A DNA stretch of 64,000 nt from Lewinellaceae bacterium (lineage in GTDB: Bacteria > Bacteroidota > Bacteroidia > Chitinophagales > Saprospiraceae): contig JACJYI010000003.1 of assembly GCA_020636225.1 (NCBI GenBank), positions 1-64,000 of the forward strand, written 5' to 3'. The translations under genes and the position numbers were made by a program. This document shows, piece by piece, positions 16,520 to 26,347 of this stretch (the stretch's first letter is position 1; each line of letters opens with the position of its first letter). The notes beneath the pieces are model-generated. The model was given only the letters and a program-made list of their open reading frames with translations. It had not been told where the DNA came from and did not search any database.

Positions 16520-17839
16520 ATGGATCACCAACAATTCGTCATGCCTCTCCGCCTGATCGCCCTCATCGGCTCTTGCCTGGTTCTGCAAGGGGTGTCTGCC
16601 CAGTCGATCACCCCTGATGACCTGACCCATCTGACCGGCGTTTATCGGCATCTCCATGCGCATCCGGAACTCTCCATGCAGGAGGTCGCCACCTCATCGT
16701 ATCTGACTGCCGAACTGGACAAAATTGGACTTACCTGGCGCCATCCCATCGGTGGCCACGGCATTGCCGGTCTCCTGGAAAACGGGGATGGCCCCACGAT
16801 CCTGCTGCGAACGGATATGGATGCTCTTCCCCTGGTGGAAAAAACCGGTGCGCCTTATGCCAGCAATGTGATGGTTGAAAAGGATGGGACTCCAACAGGT
16901 GTGATGCATGCCTGCGGCCACGACCTGCACATGACGGTATGGCTGGGCACCCTGGGATATCTCGCTACCCATCGGCATACCTGGAAAGGGCGTATCCTGT
17001 TCGTGGCCCAGAGTGCAGAAGAGACGGGACAGGGGGCCAAGCGGATGCTGGATGACGGGTTGTATGATCTGTTTCCTCGACCTGACCTGGCCCTGGCCTG
17101 GCATACCAGTGCCGACCTGCCATCGACGGCGGTTGGCATTTGTCCGGGATGGGCGATGGCCAATGTGGATATGCTGTCCATCCTGGTCCGGGGTGTGGGT
17201 GGCCATGGGGCGTCGCCGCATCTGGCCATCGACCCGGTGGTCACGGCTGCCAAGATCGTGGTCGACCTGCAAACCATTGTTTCCCGGGAGTCCTCACCAT
17301 TCGATCCGGCGGTGGTCACGGTAGGGGCGATCCATGGTGGCACGGTGGGCAATATCATCCCGGACGAGGTACGGCTGGAGCTGACAGTCCGGTCCTTCGG
17401 CGATGAGCAGCGGGCCTCCCTGATCCAGGCCATCGAGCGGACCTGTTGGGGCACGGCCATCGCCGCCGGCATTCCGGATACGCTGCTGCCGGTGGTCACG
17501 GTGCGGGATATGTTCACGCCTGCCTTGTACAACGATCCGGAATTGAGCCGCACCGCCCGGGGCATCCTCGAAGAGTTGCTGGGGAAGGAGCAGGTCGTGG
17601 AGATCGCACCGCAAACAATCGGGGAGGATTTCTCGCGATACGGCCGTCAGGATCCCGCCATACCCAGCCTGATGATGCGCCTGGGGACGGTTGACCCGGC
17701 TGTCCTGGCCAGCACGCCGACTACGGCCCTGCCGGGCTTGCATTCGCCCTACTACCTGCCGGATGTCGAGCGGGCGATCCCATTGGGTATCCGGGCAATG
17801 ACCCACCTGATCAACCGCATCACCACGGATGATCATTGA
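16520..17839 (+). CDS. Secreted M20D-type amidohydrolase
   Basis: The 439-residue enzyme belongs to peptidase family M20, subfamily D (HipO/IAA-amino acid hydrolase type), which splits amide bonds of N-acyl amino acids with a metal pair. Metal-site motifs are HACGHDLHM, EETGQGAKRML, AWH and the late His in LPGLHSPYY. The dimerisation lid is around GGHGASPHLAIDPV. A signal peptide (MPLRLIALIGSCLVLQGVSAQ) predicts export; its ATG at 16541 is an alternative start to the one at 16520. Export is notable because most M20D enzymes are cytoplasmic. Just downstream lies another M20 enzyme fused to a TonB receptor, so both likely work on related substrates; that is inference. Confidence 0.9.
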   Translation: MDHQQFVMPLRLIALIGSCLVLQGVSAQSITPDDLTHLTGVYRHLHAHPELSMQEVATSSYLTAELDKIGLTWRHPIGGHGIAGLLENGDGPTILLRTDMDALPLVEKTGAPYASNVMVEKDGTPTGVMHACGHDLHMTVWLGTLGYLATHRHTWKGRILFVAQSAEETGQGAKRMLDDGLYDLFPRPDLALAWHTSADLPSTAVGICPGWAMANVDMLSILVRGVGGHGASPHLAIDPVVTAAKIVVDLQTIVSRESSPFDPAVVTVGAIHGGTVGNIIPDEVRLELTVRSFGDEQRASLIQAIERTCWGTAIAAGIPDTLLPVVTVRDMFTPALYNDPELSRTARGILEELLGKEQVVEIAPQTIGEDFSRYGRQDPAIPSLMMRLGTVDPAVLASTPTTALPGLHSPYYLPDVERAIPLGIRAMTHLINRITTDDH

Positions 17840-18079
17840 TTCTGGATGGCTTTGGTGCCAGGCATGAATGGGCACCGATATCATATGGAAGGTTCATCAC
17901 CGATCATGGACTGGTCGTCGATCTATGTGCTCATGATGAAAGTCAATCCCTGGACCGAACAAAACCATCTTGTTATTCATGAAATGGAGCTAACTTGAGC
18001 CTCTGGCTTGGTCCGAACGACCATTTTTGGATCAGCGAGAACTGACAACCAACAGGATGTACCATTTGATCCATTGCGT

Positions 18080-21000
18080 ATGGGCACGTCCATTTTTGAT
18101 CCATTCCGATTGGCCATCGTCCTGTGTGGACTGGTTTGGTCTGTAAGTTTGCCCGCCCAAGCGATTTCCACCGGTTCCCCGGATCCGGAAAAGGAGGCGT
18201 TCCTGAGTGGATTTCTGTCCACCTATCTCACCTATCCATCGGTGACCGGTCATGAGCGGGAGGCCGGTGAATTTCTCGCCCGGGCCTACCAGGAGCAGGG
18301 GCTGTCCGTCAGGGTCCTGACCCGGGAGGAGGACAGATTCAACCTGGCGGCTTCTCTCTATCCCCTTGAACGTGGGAAGCCCAATATCATCCTGCTCAAT
18401 CATATCGACGTCGTGGATCCCGGGAACGTGGCGGACTGGCGTCATCCCCCATTTTCCGGAGTGATCGACGACGGAGAAGTGTGGGGTCGCGGGGCCATTG
18501 ACAACAAGGCCATGTGTGCCATGGAATTTGCCGCTTTGGTGGACTTCATTCCCCTTGCGCGAGACAAGGACCTTCCGTTCAATGTCACCCTTCTTTCCGT
18601 GTCCGGCGAGGAGACAGGTGGGGCCACCGGGGCAGCCATCGTGGCCGACAGTTTCTTTCACCTGCTCAATCCGATCGTGGTCCTGGGGGAAGGTGGTTCC
18701 GGTGTCCCGGGAGTGATCAGCTCCGATCCCGACAAGGTTCTGTACGGGGTGTCCATCAATCATAAGCGAGCGTTATGGCTTCGGTTGAAGCTCGTCTTAT
18801 CCAGTGCAGGACATGGTTCTGTGCCAACCAAGGAGAATGCGACCATGCAGATGGTGTCAGCATTGGAGCGCTTGAATCAACGAAAGAACAACCTCTTCTT
18901 TTCCTCTTCGATGAAGATCATGTTCACGGAACTCAGCCAATATGAGGAAGGGATGAAACGCGTGGCATTGCGGAATATCGGGATGTTCAAACCGTTTGTG
19001 GGTTCGACCTTGCGCCGCGAACCGATCATCCATGCCCTGGTGACCAACACCATCGCCCTGACCGGCATCCAAAACCCGGAGGGAAGTCAGAATCAGGTGC
19101 CTCAGGCCGTGGAAGCCGTGCTGGATTGCCGGCTTTTACCCGAGACAGATACGGATGATTTTCTGGAGGAGTTGAAGGGATTATTGGCCAATGAACATAT
19201 CCAGATCGAAGTGATCAAGGAAACGGTCAAGGCTGAGGATACGCAGCCGGATATCTTCTATGCCATGCTGGAGGAGGCGCTGAAACGAAACCATCCAGGC
19301 TCTGAGGTCGCCCCCATCCTGTTTCCGGCAAGCAATGACAATAACTATTTCCGCGCAAGAGGAGTCAGCGCGTATGGCATTTTGCCCATTCCCATGACCA
19401 TGGACATGATTTCATCCATTCACAGCGTGAATGAACGAATACCGATCCATTCATTACGTCACGGGACAAAGGTATACCGTGATTTCCTGTCCCAGATTTT
19501 TGATACGGCTCTGACCCCGTCAGCGCTCACCCAACAAGTCAGAGGGAAGATCGTCGACAAGGCGCTTGGTTTACCCCTGTCGGATTGCATGATCATCCTT
19601 TCCAATGATACAGCGGTTATTCATGCAGGGCGATCGGATCTGCTTGGCGACTTTCGCATGGAGCAGGTGCCCATCGGGCGTTATCGCTTGAAGGTTGTCG
19701 CAGACGGGTTCGAGAAAGTTGATATCCCCGGCATCATTGTCAGTACCGGGCATGAGGTTGTCCTGCGCTTGTCCCTGAATGAACTGGATGATCATTCTGA
19801 CACCCGAATGGCCATGGCAAAGTTGAGTGCCATGAATGAGATGTCGACCGTCAGTACAAAGACATTTGATGTGGAGGAAACCGGGAGATACCCCGGCAGC
19901 AGGGAGGATCCCGCTCGCATGGTTGCCAATTATCCCGGTGTACGTGGTGCAGATGATTCCAGGAATGATCTGATCATTCGCGGCAATGCCCCCTTTGGTC
20001 TGAAATGGAGAATGGAAGGCATCGATATTCCCAATCCCAACCATTTTGCCATTTCCGGTACATCGGGAGGAGGGGTCAATATCCTGAACAGCCAGTTGCT
20101 GGATCGCTCCGATTTCTATACCGGAGCATTTCCAGCCGAATTCGGGAATGCCATTGCCGGGGTTTTTGACCTCCGCCTGCGGGAAGGGAACAACGAACAA
20201 CATGAGGCATCCGTTGAATTCGGTTCAATTTCGACCGGCATTACGGCAGAAGGACCGATGTCCAAGAACAGCCGGTCATCCTATGTATTGTCCATTCGAA
20301 ATTCAACGCTCGGGTTCCTGAATGACCTCATCCACAGCAAGGCATTGGATTATTCACAACAGTTCGGAGTGGACGCCATCCCGCATTTTCGGGATGCCAC
20401 ATTCAAGATCAACCTGCCTGTTCAGGACCGATCCTCGTTCAGTGTTTTTGGAATGGGTGGGGTGAGTCGCATCACCTTCCTGGAGGATCGGAGAAGGCCT
20501 TGTTCCTTTTCGTACGAGGATCATGGACAGGATGTGCGCTTTGGCTCGCAAACAGGTGTTTTGGGCGTCAACTTTACCACTCGGTTCTCACCGACGACCT
20601 CCTCCGAATTCATCGGATATATGACCTACCAGGGAATGAACAGCGACAGGATCCGCATTCTCAGGGATTCCATTGACAATGAAGTCATCGGGCAACGGCA
20701 GGAATACTGGAACCGTTCCGGCCGCACCAATTATGGCACGACCTTGCGATTGACCAAACGAATCGGAACCCGGCATACACTGTCGTCAGGCGTGACATAC
20801 GAAGCGACGCAATACAGGTATGCTGACACACTCGCATTGACCAGGGTGACCGATGCTGCCGGATGGACGGGCTCACTTCGGGCATTCTCACAATGGCGCT
20901 ACCGGATCAGTCACTCCCTTGCCTTGAATGTGGGAGTCAATGGGATCTGGTTTCACCTGAACCATTCCTGGGCCATTGACCCGCGGGCGGGGATGGTGTG

Positions 21001-21895
21001 GAATATCACCAGGAAAAGCAAGCTCAGTGCTGCCGTTGGCATTCACAGCCAGTTACAACCCCTGTATCTCTATTTTCAGGAAGTTGACAATGGATCTGGC
21101 CAGACAGGCCAATACAACCGATCCATCGGTTTGACCAGAAGTCAGCATTATGTGGTCGGTTTTGATCGGTTCCTGACCGAGAACCTGCATTGGCGGTTGG
21201 AGGCATATTTCCAGAATGTCACGAATGTTCCGGTACAGGTAGGAGCCAGTTCCTGGTCCATGGTCAATGAAGGTCTTGACTTCAAGCTGAGCTTCCCGGG
21301 TATATTGCAAAATACAGGTACAGCCTACAACTATGGTGTGGAGTGGACACTGGAACGAACCTTCAACCAACAGTATTACTATCTGTTCACGGCGACCCTC
21401 TATGAGTCCAAGTACACCGGCAGTGACGGGGTGATCAGAAAAACGGATTCAGATGGGAACTACATCCTCAATTTTGTGATTGGCAGGGAATTCAATGTGG
21501 GTAGGGGACAAACCTTGAATGTCGGATTGCGAACCAATCTTTCTGGTGGAAGACGACATACGCCGATCGATCTGGAGGAGTCCCGGAAACAGGAAAAGAC
21601 GATCTACGTGGATTCGCTGGCATACAGCTTGCAATTCCGGGACTATTTCCGGACAGACCTGAAATTTGCCTATCGGATCAACTCGCCAAAAGTGACGCAT
21701 GAGATTGGTCTGGATTTGGTCAATATGATCCCGATCGGATTGAAAGGGGAAGATGACCTGCCAGAGGGTTGCACAGGCTTTCCGCTCAGTACCCGGAACA
21801 TCCTCACGACATTGTACGATCCCGTTGATCAACGGATCCGAACGGAATATCAATTGGGATTCCTGCCGATATTCTATTACCGGCTTCAATTCTGA
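18080..21895 (+). CDS. M20 metallopeptidase fused to a TonB-dependent outer-membrane receptor
   Basis: One uninterrupted frame encodes 1271 residues. After a signal peptide (FRLAIVLCGLVWSVSLPAQA), residues of about 35-477 form a complete M20 peptidase: metal ligands H108 and D110 in NHIDVV, D141 in GAIDNKAM, catalytic E177 with E178 in SGEETGG, E204 in LGEGGSG and H448 in SIHSVNE. Residues of about 487-563 form a carboxypeptidase-regulatory-like beta domain (VRGKIVDKALGLPL). A TonB plug follows at about 603-711 (LIIRGNAPFGLKWRMEGIDI), then a 22-strand-size barrel to the C-terminus, ending YYRLQF. I start at 18080 because of the signal peptide; the frame is open back to 18008. The peptidase should face the periplasm. 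The fusion is directly visible; the import-and-cleave role is inference. Confidence 0.9.
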   Translation: MGTSIFDPFRLAIVLCGLVWSVSLPAQAISTGSPDPEKEAFLSGFLSTYLTYPSVTGHEREAGEFLARAYQEQGLSVRVLTREEDRFNLAASLYPLERGKPNIILLNHIDVVDPGNVADWRHPPFSGVIDDGEVWGRGAIDNKAMCAMEFAALVDFIPLARDKDLPFNVTLLSVSGEETGGATGAAIVADSFFHLLNPIVVLGEGGSGVPGVISSDPDKVLYGVSINHKRALWLRLKLVLSSAGHGSVPTKENATMQMVSALERLNQRKNNLFFSSSMKIMFTELSQYEEGMKRVALRNIGMFKPFVGSTLRREPIIHALVTNTIALTGIQNPEGSQNQVPQAVEAVLDCRLLPETDTDDFLEELKGLLANEHIQIEVIKETVKAEDTQPDIFYAMLEEALKRNHPGSEVAPILFPASNDNNYFRARGVSAYGILPIPMTMDMISSIHSVNERIPIHSLRHGTKVYRDFLSQIFDTALTPSALTQQVRGKIVDKALGLPLSDCMIILSNDTAVIHAGRSDLLGDFRMEQVPIGRYRLKVVADGFEKVDIPGIIVSTGHEVVLRLSLNELDDHSDTRMAMAKLSAMNEMSTVSTKTFDVEETGRYPGSREDPARMVANYPGVRGADDSRNDLIIRGNAPFGLKWRMEGIDIPNPNHFAISGTSGGGVNILNSQLLDRSDFYTGAFPAEFGNAIAGVFDLRLREGNNEQHEASVEFGSISTGITAEGPMSKNSRSSYVLSIRNSTLGFLNDLIHSKALDYSQQFGVDAIPHFRDATFKINLPVQDRSSFSVFGMGGVSRITFLEDRRRPCSFSYEDHGQDVRFGSQTGVLGVNFTTRFSPTTSSEFIGYMTYQGMNSDRIRILRDSIDNEVIGQRQEYWNRSGRTNYGTTLRLTKRIGTRHTLSSGVTYEATQYRYADTLALTRVTDAAGWTGSLRAFSQWRYRISHSLALNVGVNGIWFHLNHSWAIDPRAGMVWNITRKSKLSAAVGIHSQLQPLYLYFQEVDNGSGQTGQYNRSIGLTRSQHYVVGFDRFLTENLHWRLEAYFQNVTNVPVQVGASSWSMVNEGLDFKLSFPGILQNTGTAYNYGVEWTLERTFNQQYYYLFTATLYESKYTGSDGVIRKTDSDGNYILNFVIGREFNVGRGQTLNVGLRTNLSGGRRHTPIDLEESRKQEKTIYVDSLAYSLQFRDYFRTDLKFAYRINSPKVTHEIGLDLVNMIPIGLKGEDDLPEGCTGFPLSTRNILTTLYDPVDQRIRTEYQLGFLPIFYYRLQF

Positions 21896-22039
21896 TCCAT
21901 TCTCCTGTAACGCACCATGAGTGATATTCCTGCTATGAGAACGATCGGACCACCTTTCATCGCAGCCAGCCGGCACTACCTGTGCGTTGTCGAGCCGGGG
22001 TCCGATGTACAGTGACGTTTTCATCAAAGCACAAACAAC

Positions 22040-22792
22040 ATGGACATCAAGCCGGCTTTTCGGAATTTTCTGGTTCAGCTCAGCGTGGTACTGGCATTCG
22101 TTATCAGCATGCTGTCTTCTGTCACAACAGGCGCCCAGGGCATGGTGCGTTCGGCTCCGGATGACCGGGAGGCATTTCACAAATTATTGCTGGATACCCT
22201 GCATATCCAGACGGGAGACATGGTCCTGTTCAAAAGCAACCATTTCGCCTCCCGCCTGACCCAGTTGGGCACATTTTCCCCGTTCTCCCATTGCGGAATG
22301 GTCGTTCGGGATGCGGACGGGCAGCTCTGGATCACCCATGCTACAGATAATGAATACGAATCTCATCGTCTACAGGTCAAGGATGAGGATGTGCCGCGGG
22401 GCGGGGTGATCATGACCCGCCTGGAAGATTCCTTCTTCGGCAACGGCTATTACCCGAAGATCTATCTCTATAAGCTGGATGAATCCCACTTCCCCCGACC
22501 GACCCCGGAGATGGTCAATGCCATCTACCAGAAGTACAAGCATTACAAGTTCGAAGTGTCGCCCATCCGGTTTGCCCTGGCCTCACTGGACCTGGATGTG
22601 TTCGGGTATGATATCCTGTCCCTTCCCGACCATCCGAAGATCTTCTGTTCCGAATACCAGATCTATATGCTGATGGAACTTGGGCTTCTTTCCGATCCAG
22701 AGGAGGCACCCAACGAATACACGCCCCGGGATATCACCAACCTGGTCTGTTACCGCCGGTTTGCACCGGTCATGTTTACCTACCGCAAGTAG
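22040..22792 (+). CDS. YiiX/YebB-like permuted NlpC/P60 amidase, secreted
   Basis: The 250-residue protein starts with a signal or anchor segment (FLVQLSVVLAFVISMLSSVTTGAQG). The family pattern is GDMVLFKSNHF, then FSHCGMVVRDADG with the catalytic His, and late FCSEYQIYML with the catalytic Cys. In this circularly permuted papain-like family the His comes before the Cys, as seen here. Known members cut amide or ester bonds in peptidoglycan or lipids; the substrate here is unknown. It follows the M20/TonB fusion gene by 144 nt on the same strand, making three secreted amide hydrolases in a row. Confidence 0.82.
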   Translation: MDIKPAFRNFLVQLSVVLAFVISMLSSVTTGAQGMVRSAPDDREAFHKLLLDTLHIQTGDMVLFKSNHFASRLTQLGTFSPFSHCGMVVRDADGQLWITHATDNEYESHRLQVKDEDVPRGGVIMTRLEDSFFGNGYYPKIYLYKLDESHFPRPTPEMVNAIYQKYKHYKFEVSPIRFALASLDLDVFGYDILSLPDHPKIFCSEYQIYMLMELGLLSDPEEAPNEYTPRDITNLVCYRRFAPVMFTYRK

Positions 22793-22861
22793 TCGGCGGA
22801 TTCTTTCGGGGTCGTTTGCCTTTGCATCCAGAAGCCCTGGAGCACAGGCAACGGATCCGGG

Positions 22862-22869
22862 TATTTTTG
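22862..22869 (+). promoter_or_regulatory. Minus-7 box of SprB-repeat gene (TATTTTTG)
   Basis: Matches TAnnTTTG; it lies 51 nt before the start codon at 22921 and falls inside the longer alternative frame, which argues for the later start. Confidence 0.65.
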
Positions 22870-22920
22870 CATCATGAGATTATGCAAGGGTCAGTTCAGA
22901 TCCTGTCAATCAGCATGCCC

Positions 22921-25110
22921 ATGAAAAAGTTATTACCCCTTTTCCTTTTCCTGCTCACTGCCAGCATGGCCTTTGCCTATCAGGCCACCATCTTCGGCTA
23001 TGTCAAGGAGGCCAATGGCACTGCGGTGCCGAATGTGCCTGTCCTGGTGAAGATCGTGTCCAATAACGGGCTGCTCCAATCGCAGACCGTCCTGACCCAG
23101 GGCAATGGCAAGTACATTGCCGTCTTTACCCTGGATGACGCCATCCTGGAAGCCAAGGCGATCATTGAGGTCCAGGATTGCAACAATATCGAACTCAGTA
23201 AAACGGTGGGCTTTTCCAAGAACAACCCCAATGCCGATGCCCATTTCACCTGGTGTGCCAGTGGGTGTGAGTTGGAAGTCAAGATCGAAAAGATCGTGAA
23301 CAACAGTGGCAGTTCCGTGCTCAAGGCCGTTGTCATGGGAGGTACAGCGCCTTTCACCTATACCTGGAGTTCCGGCCAGAACAGCCAGTCGATTGAGATC
23401 TCGCCCAACCACAAGTATTATTGCGTGACGGTCACCGATCAGAATGGCTGCACCGGCAAGGCTTGTGTTGTCCTGGAGAATCAGGACGATTGTGCGGTGG
23501 AGATCGAAAAGGTCGCCCTGGATAATGCCGGCACGAAATTTACCTTGAAGGCGGTGACCAAGGGTAGTGGGCCATTCACCTACAAGTGGAGCAATGGGGC
23601 TGACGGACCAACCATCATGGTGACCGAATCGGGCACGTATTGCGTGACCATCACCAGTGCAGACGGTTGCACGGCCCAGGATTGCATTACTGTGGAGATC
23701 AAGGGGAACTCTGATTGTGGCGTGGAGATCGTCAAGGTACCGGCCAACACACCCAATGGTCAGTTCACTCTCAAGGCCATTGCCAAGGGCGTGGCGCCAT
23801 TTACCTACAATTGGAATACCGGCGCGACCACCCCGACCATCGTAATGGAGAAACCCGGAGAATACTGTGTGAATATCACGGATGCCAACGGATGCGAGGC
23901 CAAGACCTGCTTTGTGTGGAAGGAAGGCGGCGACTGCGGCGTGGAGATCAAGGTGGTGTACGACGGTGGCAAGGCCAAGTTGTCCGCGGTGGCCAAGGGC
24001 GCAGCTCCCTTCACGTATCATTGGAGCAAAGGCGCGACCACCCCGACCATCGTGGTGGAGAAACCCGGAGAATACTGCGTGAATATCACCGATGCCAACG
24101 GATGTGAATCCAAGGCCTGTGTCCAGGTCAAGTTTTCCAATACCCTGGATTGCCAGGTGAAGATCCTCGTGCTGCCCACCAAGGATCCCGGCATCGTCAA
24201 ACTGGTCGCCCTGGCCAATCCTTCAGGGAATGTCAAGTATGCCTGGAGCAACGGTGCCAATACACCATTTATCCTGGTGGAGATCCCTGGTGAGTATTGT
24301 GTCAATGTGACCAATGCAGCGGGCTGTGAAGCCAAGGCCTGCGTCAAGTTGCCGGAAGCACCCAACAAGGATTGTGGCGTGGAGATCGCCAAGCTGCCGG
24401 CCTCGACCCCCAACGGCAAGTTTTCCCTCAAGGCCATCGCCAAGGGCGTGGCCCCGTTCACCTACAAATGGAATACCGGAGCCACCACCCAGATCATCGA
24501 GATCGAGAAACCCGGCGAGTATTGCGTGGTCGTGACGGACGCCAACGGTTGCGAAGCCAAAGCCTGCCTGGTGATCAAGGGCAAGGATGAAGGGCCCAAG
24601 GATTGTGCAGTGCACATCAAGCTCAAGCCCCTCAGCAACACCGGTGATGGCTTTGCCCTGTATGCAGTAGCAAAGGGTACGCCACCCTTCAAGTTTATCT
24701 GGTCGACCGGAGAGACGGGCCAGCAGATCACGGTCGTGGAATCCGGTCTGTACTGCGTCACGGTAACCAACGATGCGGGCTGTGAGGCGGTCACCTGTTT
24801 GGAGATCGACAAGGACGGCTTCACAGGGTCGGATCCCAACGAGACCGGTTTCAAGATCATCAACAGCTATCCAGTGCCGTCCACCACTGAGATCAATTAT
24901 GTGGTCCAGATGCCATCGGAAAGCAGCCTGATGATCGAGGTGGTCAACCTGAAAGGCGAACTGGTCCGTCAGGTGTTCTACGATCTCCTGGACCAGGGAC
25001 AGCACCTGCTCCAGGTGCCCATCCACGATCTGGCCACCGGGATCTACGTGGTGCGCTTGATCACCCCGACCGAGGTGATCACCACCAAGCTGATCAGAAA
25101 AGAAGGATAA
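22921..25110 (+). CDS. Surface protein with seven SprB-type repeats and T9SS sorting domain
   Basis: The 729-residue protein has a signal peptide (MKKLLPLFLFLLTASMAFA), then a carboxypeptidase-regulatory-like domain (ATIFGYVKEANGTAVPNVPV). Seven repeats of about 70 residues follow, each with a leading Cys, APFTYxWSxG and GxYCVxVTDxxGCxAxxC. They match the SprB repeat of gliding and adhesin proteins. The last ~80 residues (NSYPVPSTTEINYVVQMPS to TTKLIRKEG) form a type A type IX secretion sorting domain, so the protein is moved to the cell surface. Repeats 3 and 4 are almost identical in DNA, suggesting recent duplication or conversion. It has its own promoter and terminator. A role in adhesion is likely; gliding is possible but unproven. 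Confidence 0.88.
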   Translation: MKKLLPLFLFLLTASMAFAYQATIFGYVKEANGTAVPNVPVLVKIVSNNGLLQSQTVLTQGNGKYIAVFTLDDAILEAKAIIEVQDCNNIELSKTVGFSKNNPNADAHFTWCASGCELEVKIEKIVNNSGSSVLKAVVMGGTAPFTYTWSSGQNSQSIEISPNHKYYCVTVTDQNGCTGKACVVLENQDDCAVEIEKVALDNAGTKFTLKAVTKGSGPFTYKWSNGADGPTIMVTESGTYCVTITSADGCTAQDCITVEIKGNSDCGVEIVKVPANTPNGQFTLKAIAKGVAPFTYNWNTGATTPTIVMEKPGEYCVNITDANGCEAKTCFVWKEGGDCGVEIKVVYDGGKAKLSAVAKGAAPFTYHWSKGATTPTIVVEKPGEYCVNITDANGCESKACVQVKFSNTLDCQVKILVLPTKDPGIVKLVALANPSGNVKYAWSNGANTPFILVEIPGEYCVNVTNAAGCEAKACVKLPEAPNKDCGVEIAKLPASTPNGKFSLKAIAKGVAPFTYKWNTGATTQIIEIEKPGEYCVVVTDANGCEAKACLVIKGKDEGPKDCAVHIKLKPLSNTGDGFALYAVAKGTPPFKFIWSTGETGQQITVVESGLYCVTVTNDAGCEAVTCLEIDKDGFTGSDPNETGFKIINSYPVPSTTEINYVVQMPSESSLMIEVVNLKGELVRQVFYDLLDQGQHLLQVPIHDLATGIYVVRLITPTEVITTKLIRKEG

Positions 25111-25132
25111 TTCATCATCCGATCAACCCATC

Positions 25133-25169
25133 AACCCCTCGACGGTAAGATTCCGTTGAGGGGTTTTTT
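25133..25169 (+). terminator. Terminator after the SprB-repeat gene
   Basis: Inverted repeat AACCCCTC-G-ACGG / CCGT-T-GAGGGGTT around TAAGATT, followed by TTTTTT. It starts 22 nt past the stop codon at 25110 and touches the stop codon of the convergent pseudogene, so it probably serves both directions. Confidence 0.85.
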
Positions 25170-26151
25170 ATTGAGCGGGCTGGGATGGGCCAGGCATGGT
25201 GATCACCACATTGCCGGTCTTCTGCCCGGTTTCGACATAAGTATAGGCCTCGACAATCCGGTCCAGTGGGTATGTCCTGTCGATCACGGGTTTGAATTTG
25301 CCTTGTTGGGCAAGGGCCTGGATCATGTGGACATCCTCTGGTCGAATGGATGGCAACGGGAACAGGACCTTTTTACCCTTGAACACAGGGGTGATCAACG
25401 CCAGCCAGACATTCGCCCCATGTTTACCCAATTCAGTAGAAATATAGATGCCGATTGGTGTCAGAAGAGGTTTGCAGATCCGGAACGAGCTTTTCCCGAC
25501 TGCATCAAAAATGAAATCAAATCGATCCTCTGTTTTAGTGTAATCCTCGGTGATATAATCAATCACCACATCAGCACCCAATGACCTGACCAGATCCACA
25601 TTTTTCGTATTGCACACGGCAGTCACACGGGCACCGAGATGCTTGAGAAGTTGGACTGCGGCTGACCCTATCGCTCCTGATGCACCTTAGACCATCACCT
25701 CCTGGCCCGCTTGTACCTTTGCGGCCCGGATATCGCACCAGGCATAATGCGATCCTTCGAGCAGGGGAGCGGCTTCGGTGTAACTCCATGACGACGGGAT
25801 CAGGGCCATGGCTCCGGTGTCGGCCATGATCATGTATTCAGCATGGGCACCGAATTGCTCGTCGTTGTATCCGAACACCCGGTCACCCGGTTGAAAGGAA
25901 GTGACAGCTGGACCGATGGCGACCACTTCTCCGGCGAACTCATTGCCCAGGACCTGGTATTTCGGTCGAAGAAGACCGCTGAAGAAACGGGAGATGACAT
26001 ACTGTGCGCTTCGAAATCCGCAGTCCGTGCGGTTCACCGTGGTGGCGTGCACACGGATCAGGACGTCATGGTCGCCCGGAACAGGTTGGTCCATTTCTAC
26101 GACCTGGACGACCTCCGGAGGGCCATATCGGGTATGTCGGGCAGCTTTCAT
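25168..26151 (-). pseudogene. Zinc-less quinone oxidoreductase-type dehydrogenase broken by one in-frame stop
   Basis: The two halves are in one frame separated only by TAA at 25687-25689. The first 154 residues hold the GroES-like domain (HATTVNRTDCGFRSAQ, VLGNEFAGEVVAIGP, GDRVFGY). After the stop the frame continues GASGAIGSAAVQLLKHLGA, the NAD(P)-binding loop, and runs 172 more residues to a normal end (ITMPGPSQPAQ). Without the stop it would be a 327-residue medium-chain dehydrogenase, the usual size. In relatives the interrupted position commonly holds Tyr or another large residue before GASG, and TAT or TAC to TAA is a single change. No other damage is visible, so decay is recent or the stop is a sequencing error. 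Confidence 0.85.
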
Positions 26152-26305
26152 AGTAACGTAGTTAGGGTGATTTCAACAGCCTGAAGGTAAGGGAAAGCAC
26201 CTGGCAGGTAGACCCCATTCGACCAGGGGGACAAGTTTGGCTACGGAGGCCATCGACGCTTCGATCAGGGGAAGAAAGATTGTTGCAGTCCTCCGTGAAT
26301 TCAGG

Positions 26306-26339
26306 ACAAAAAAAAAGGTCTTCCAACCGGAAGACCTTT
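26306..26339 (-). terminator. Terminator after tRNA-Val
   Basis: Stem AAAGGTCTTCC/GGAAGACCTTT (26314-26339) with loop AACC, followed on the minus strand by a run of nine or more T (complement of the A run at about 26308-26316). It lies just past the tRNA 3' end. Confidence 0.88.
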
Positions 26340-26347
26340 GATCAGGG

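Noticed and set aside
23821..24100. Repeats in the adhesin gene considered as an insertion element
   Set aside because: They are in frame, encode conserved SprB-type units and have no inverted ends.
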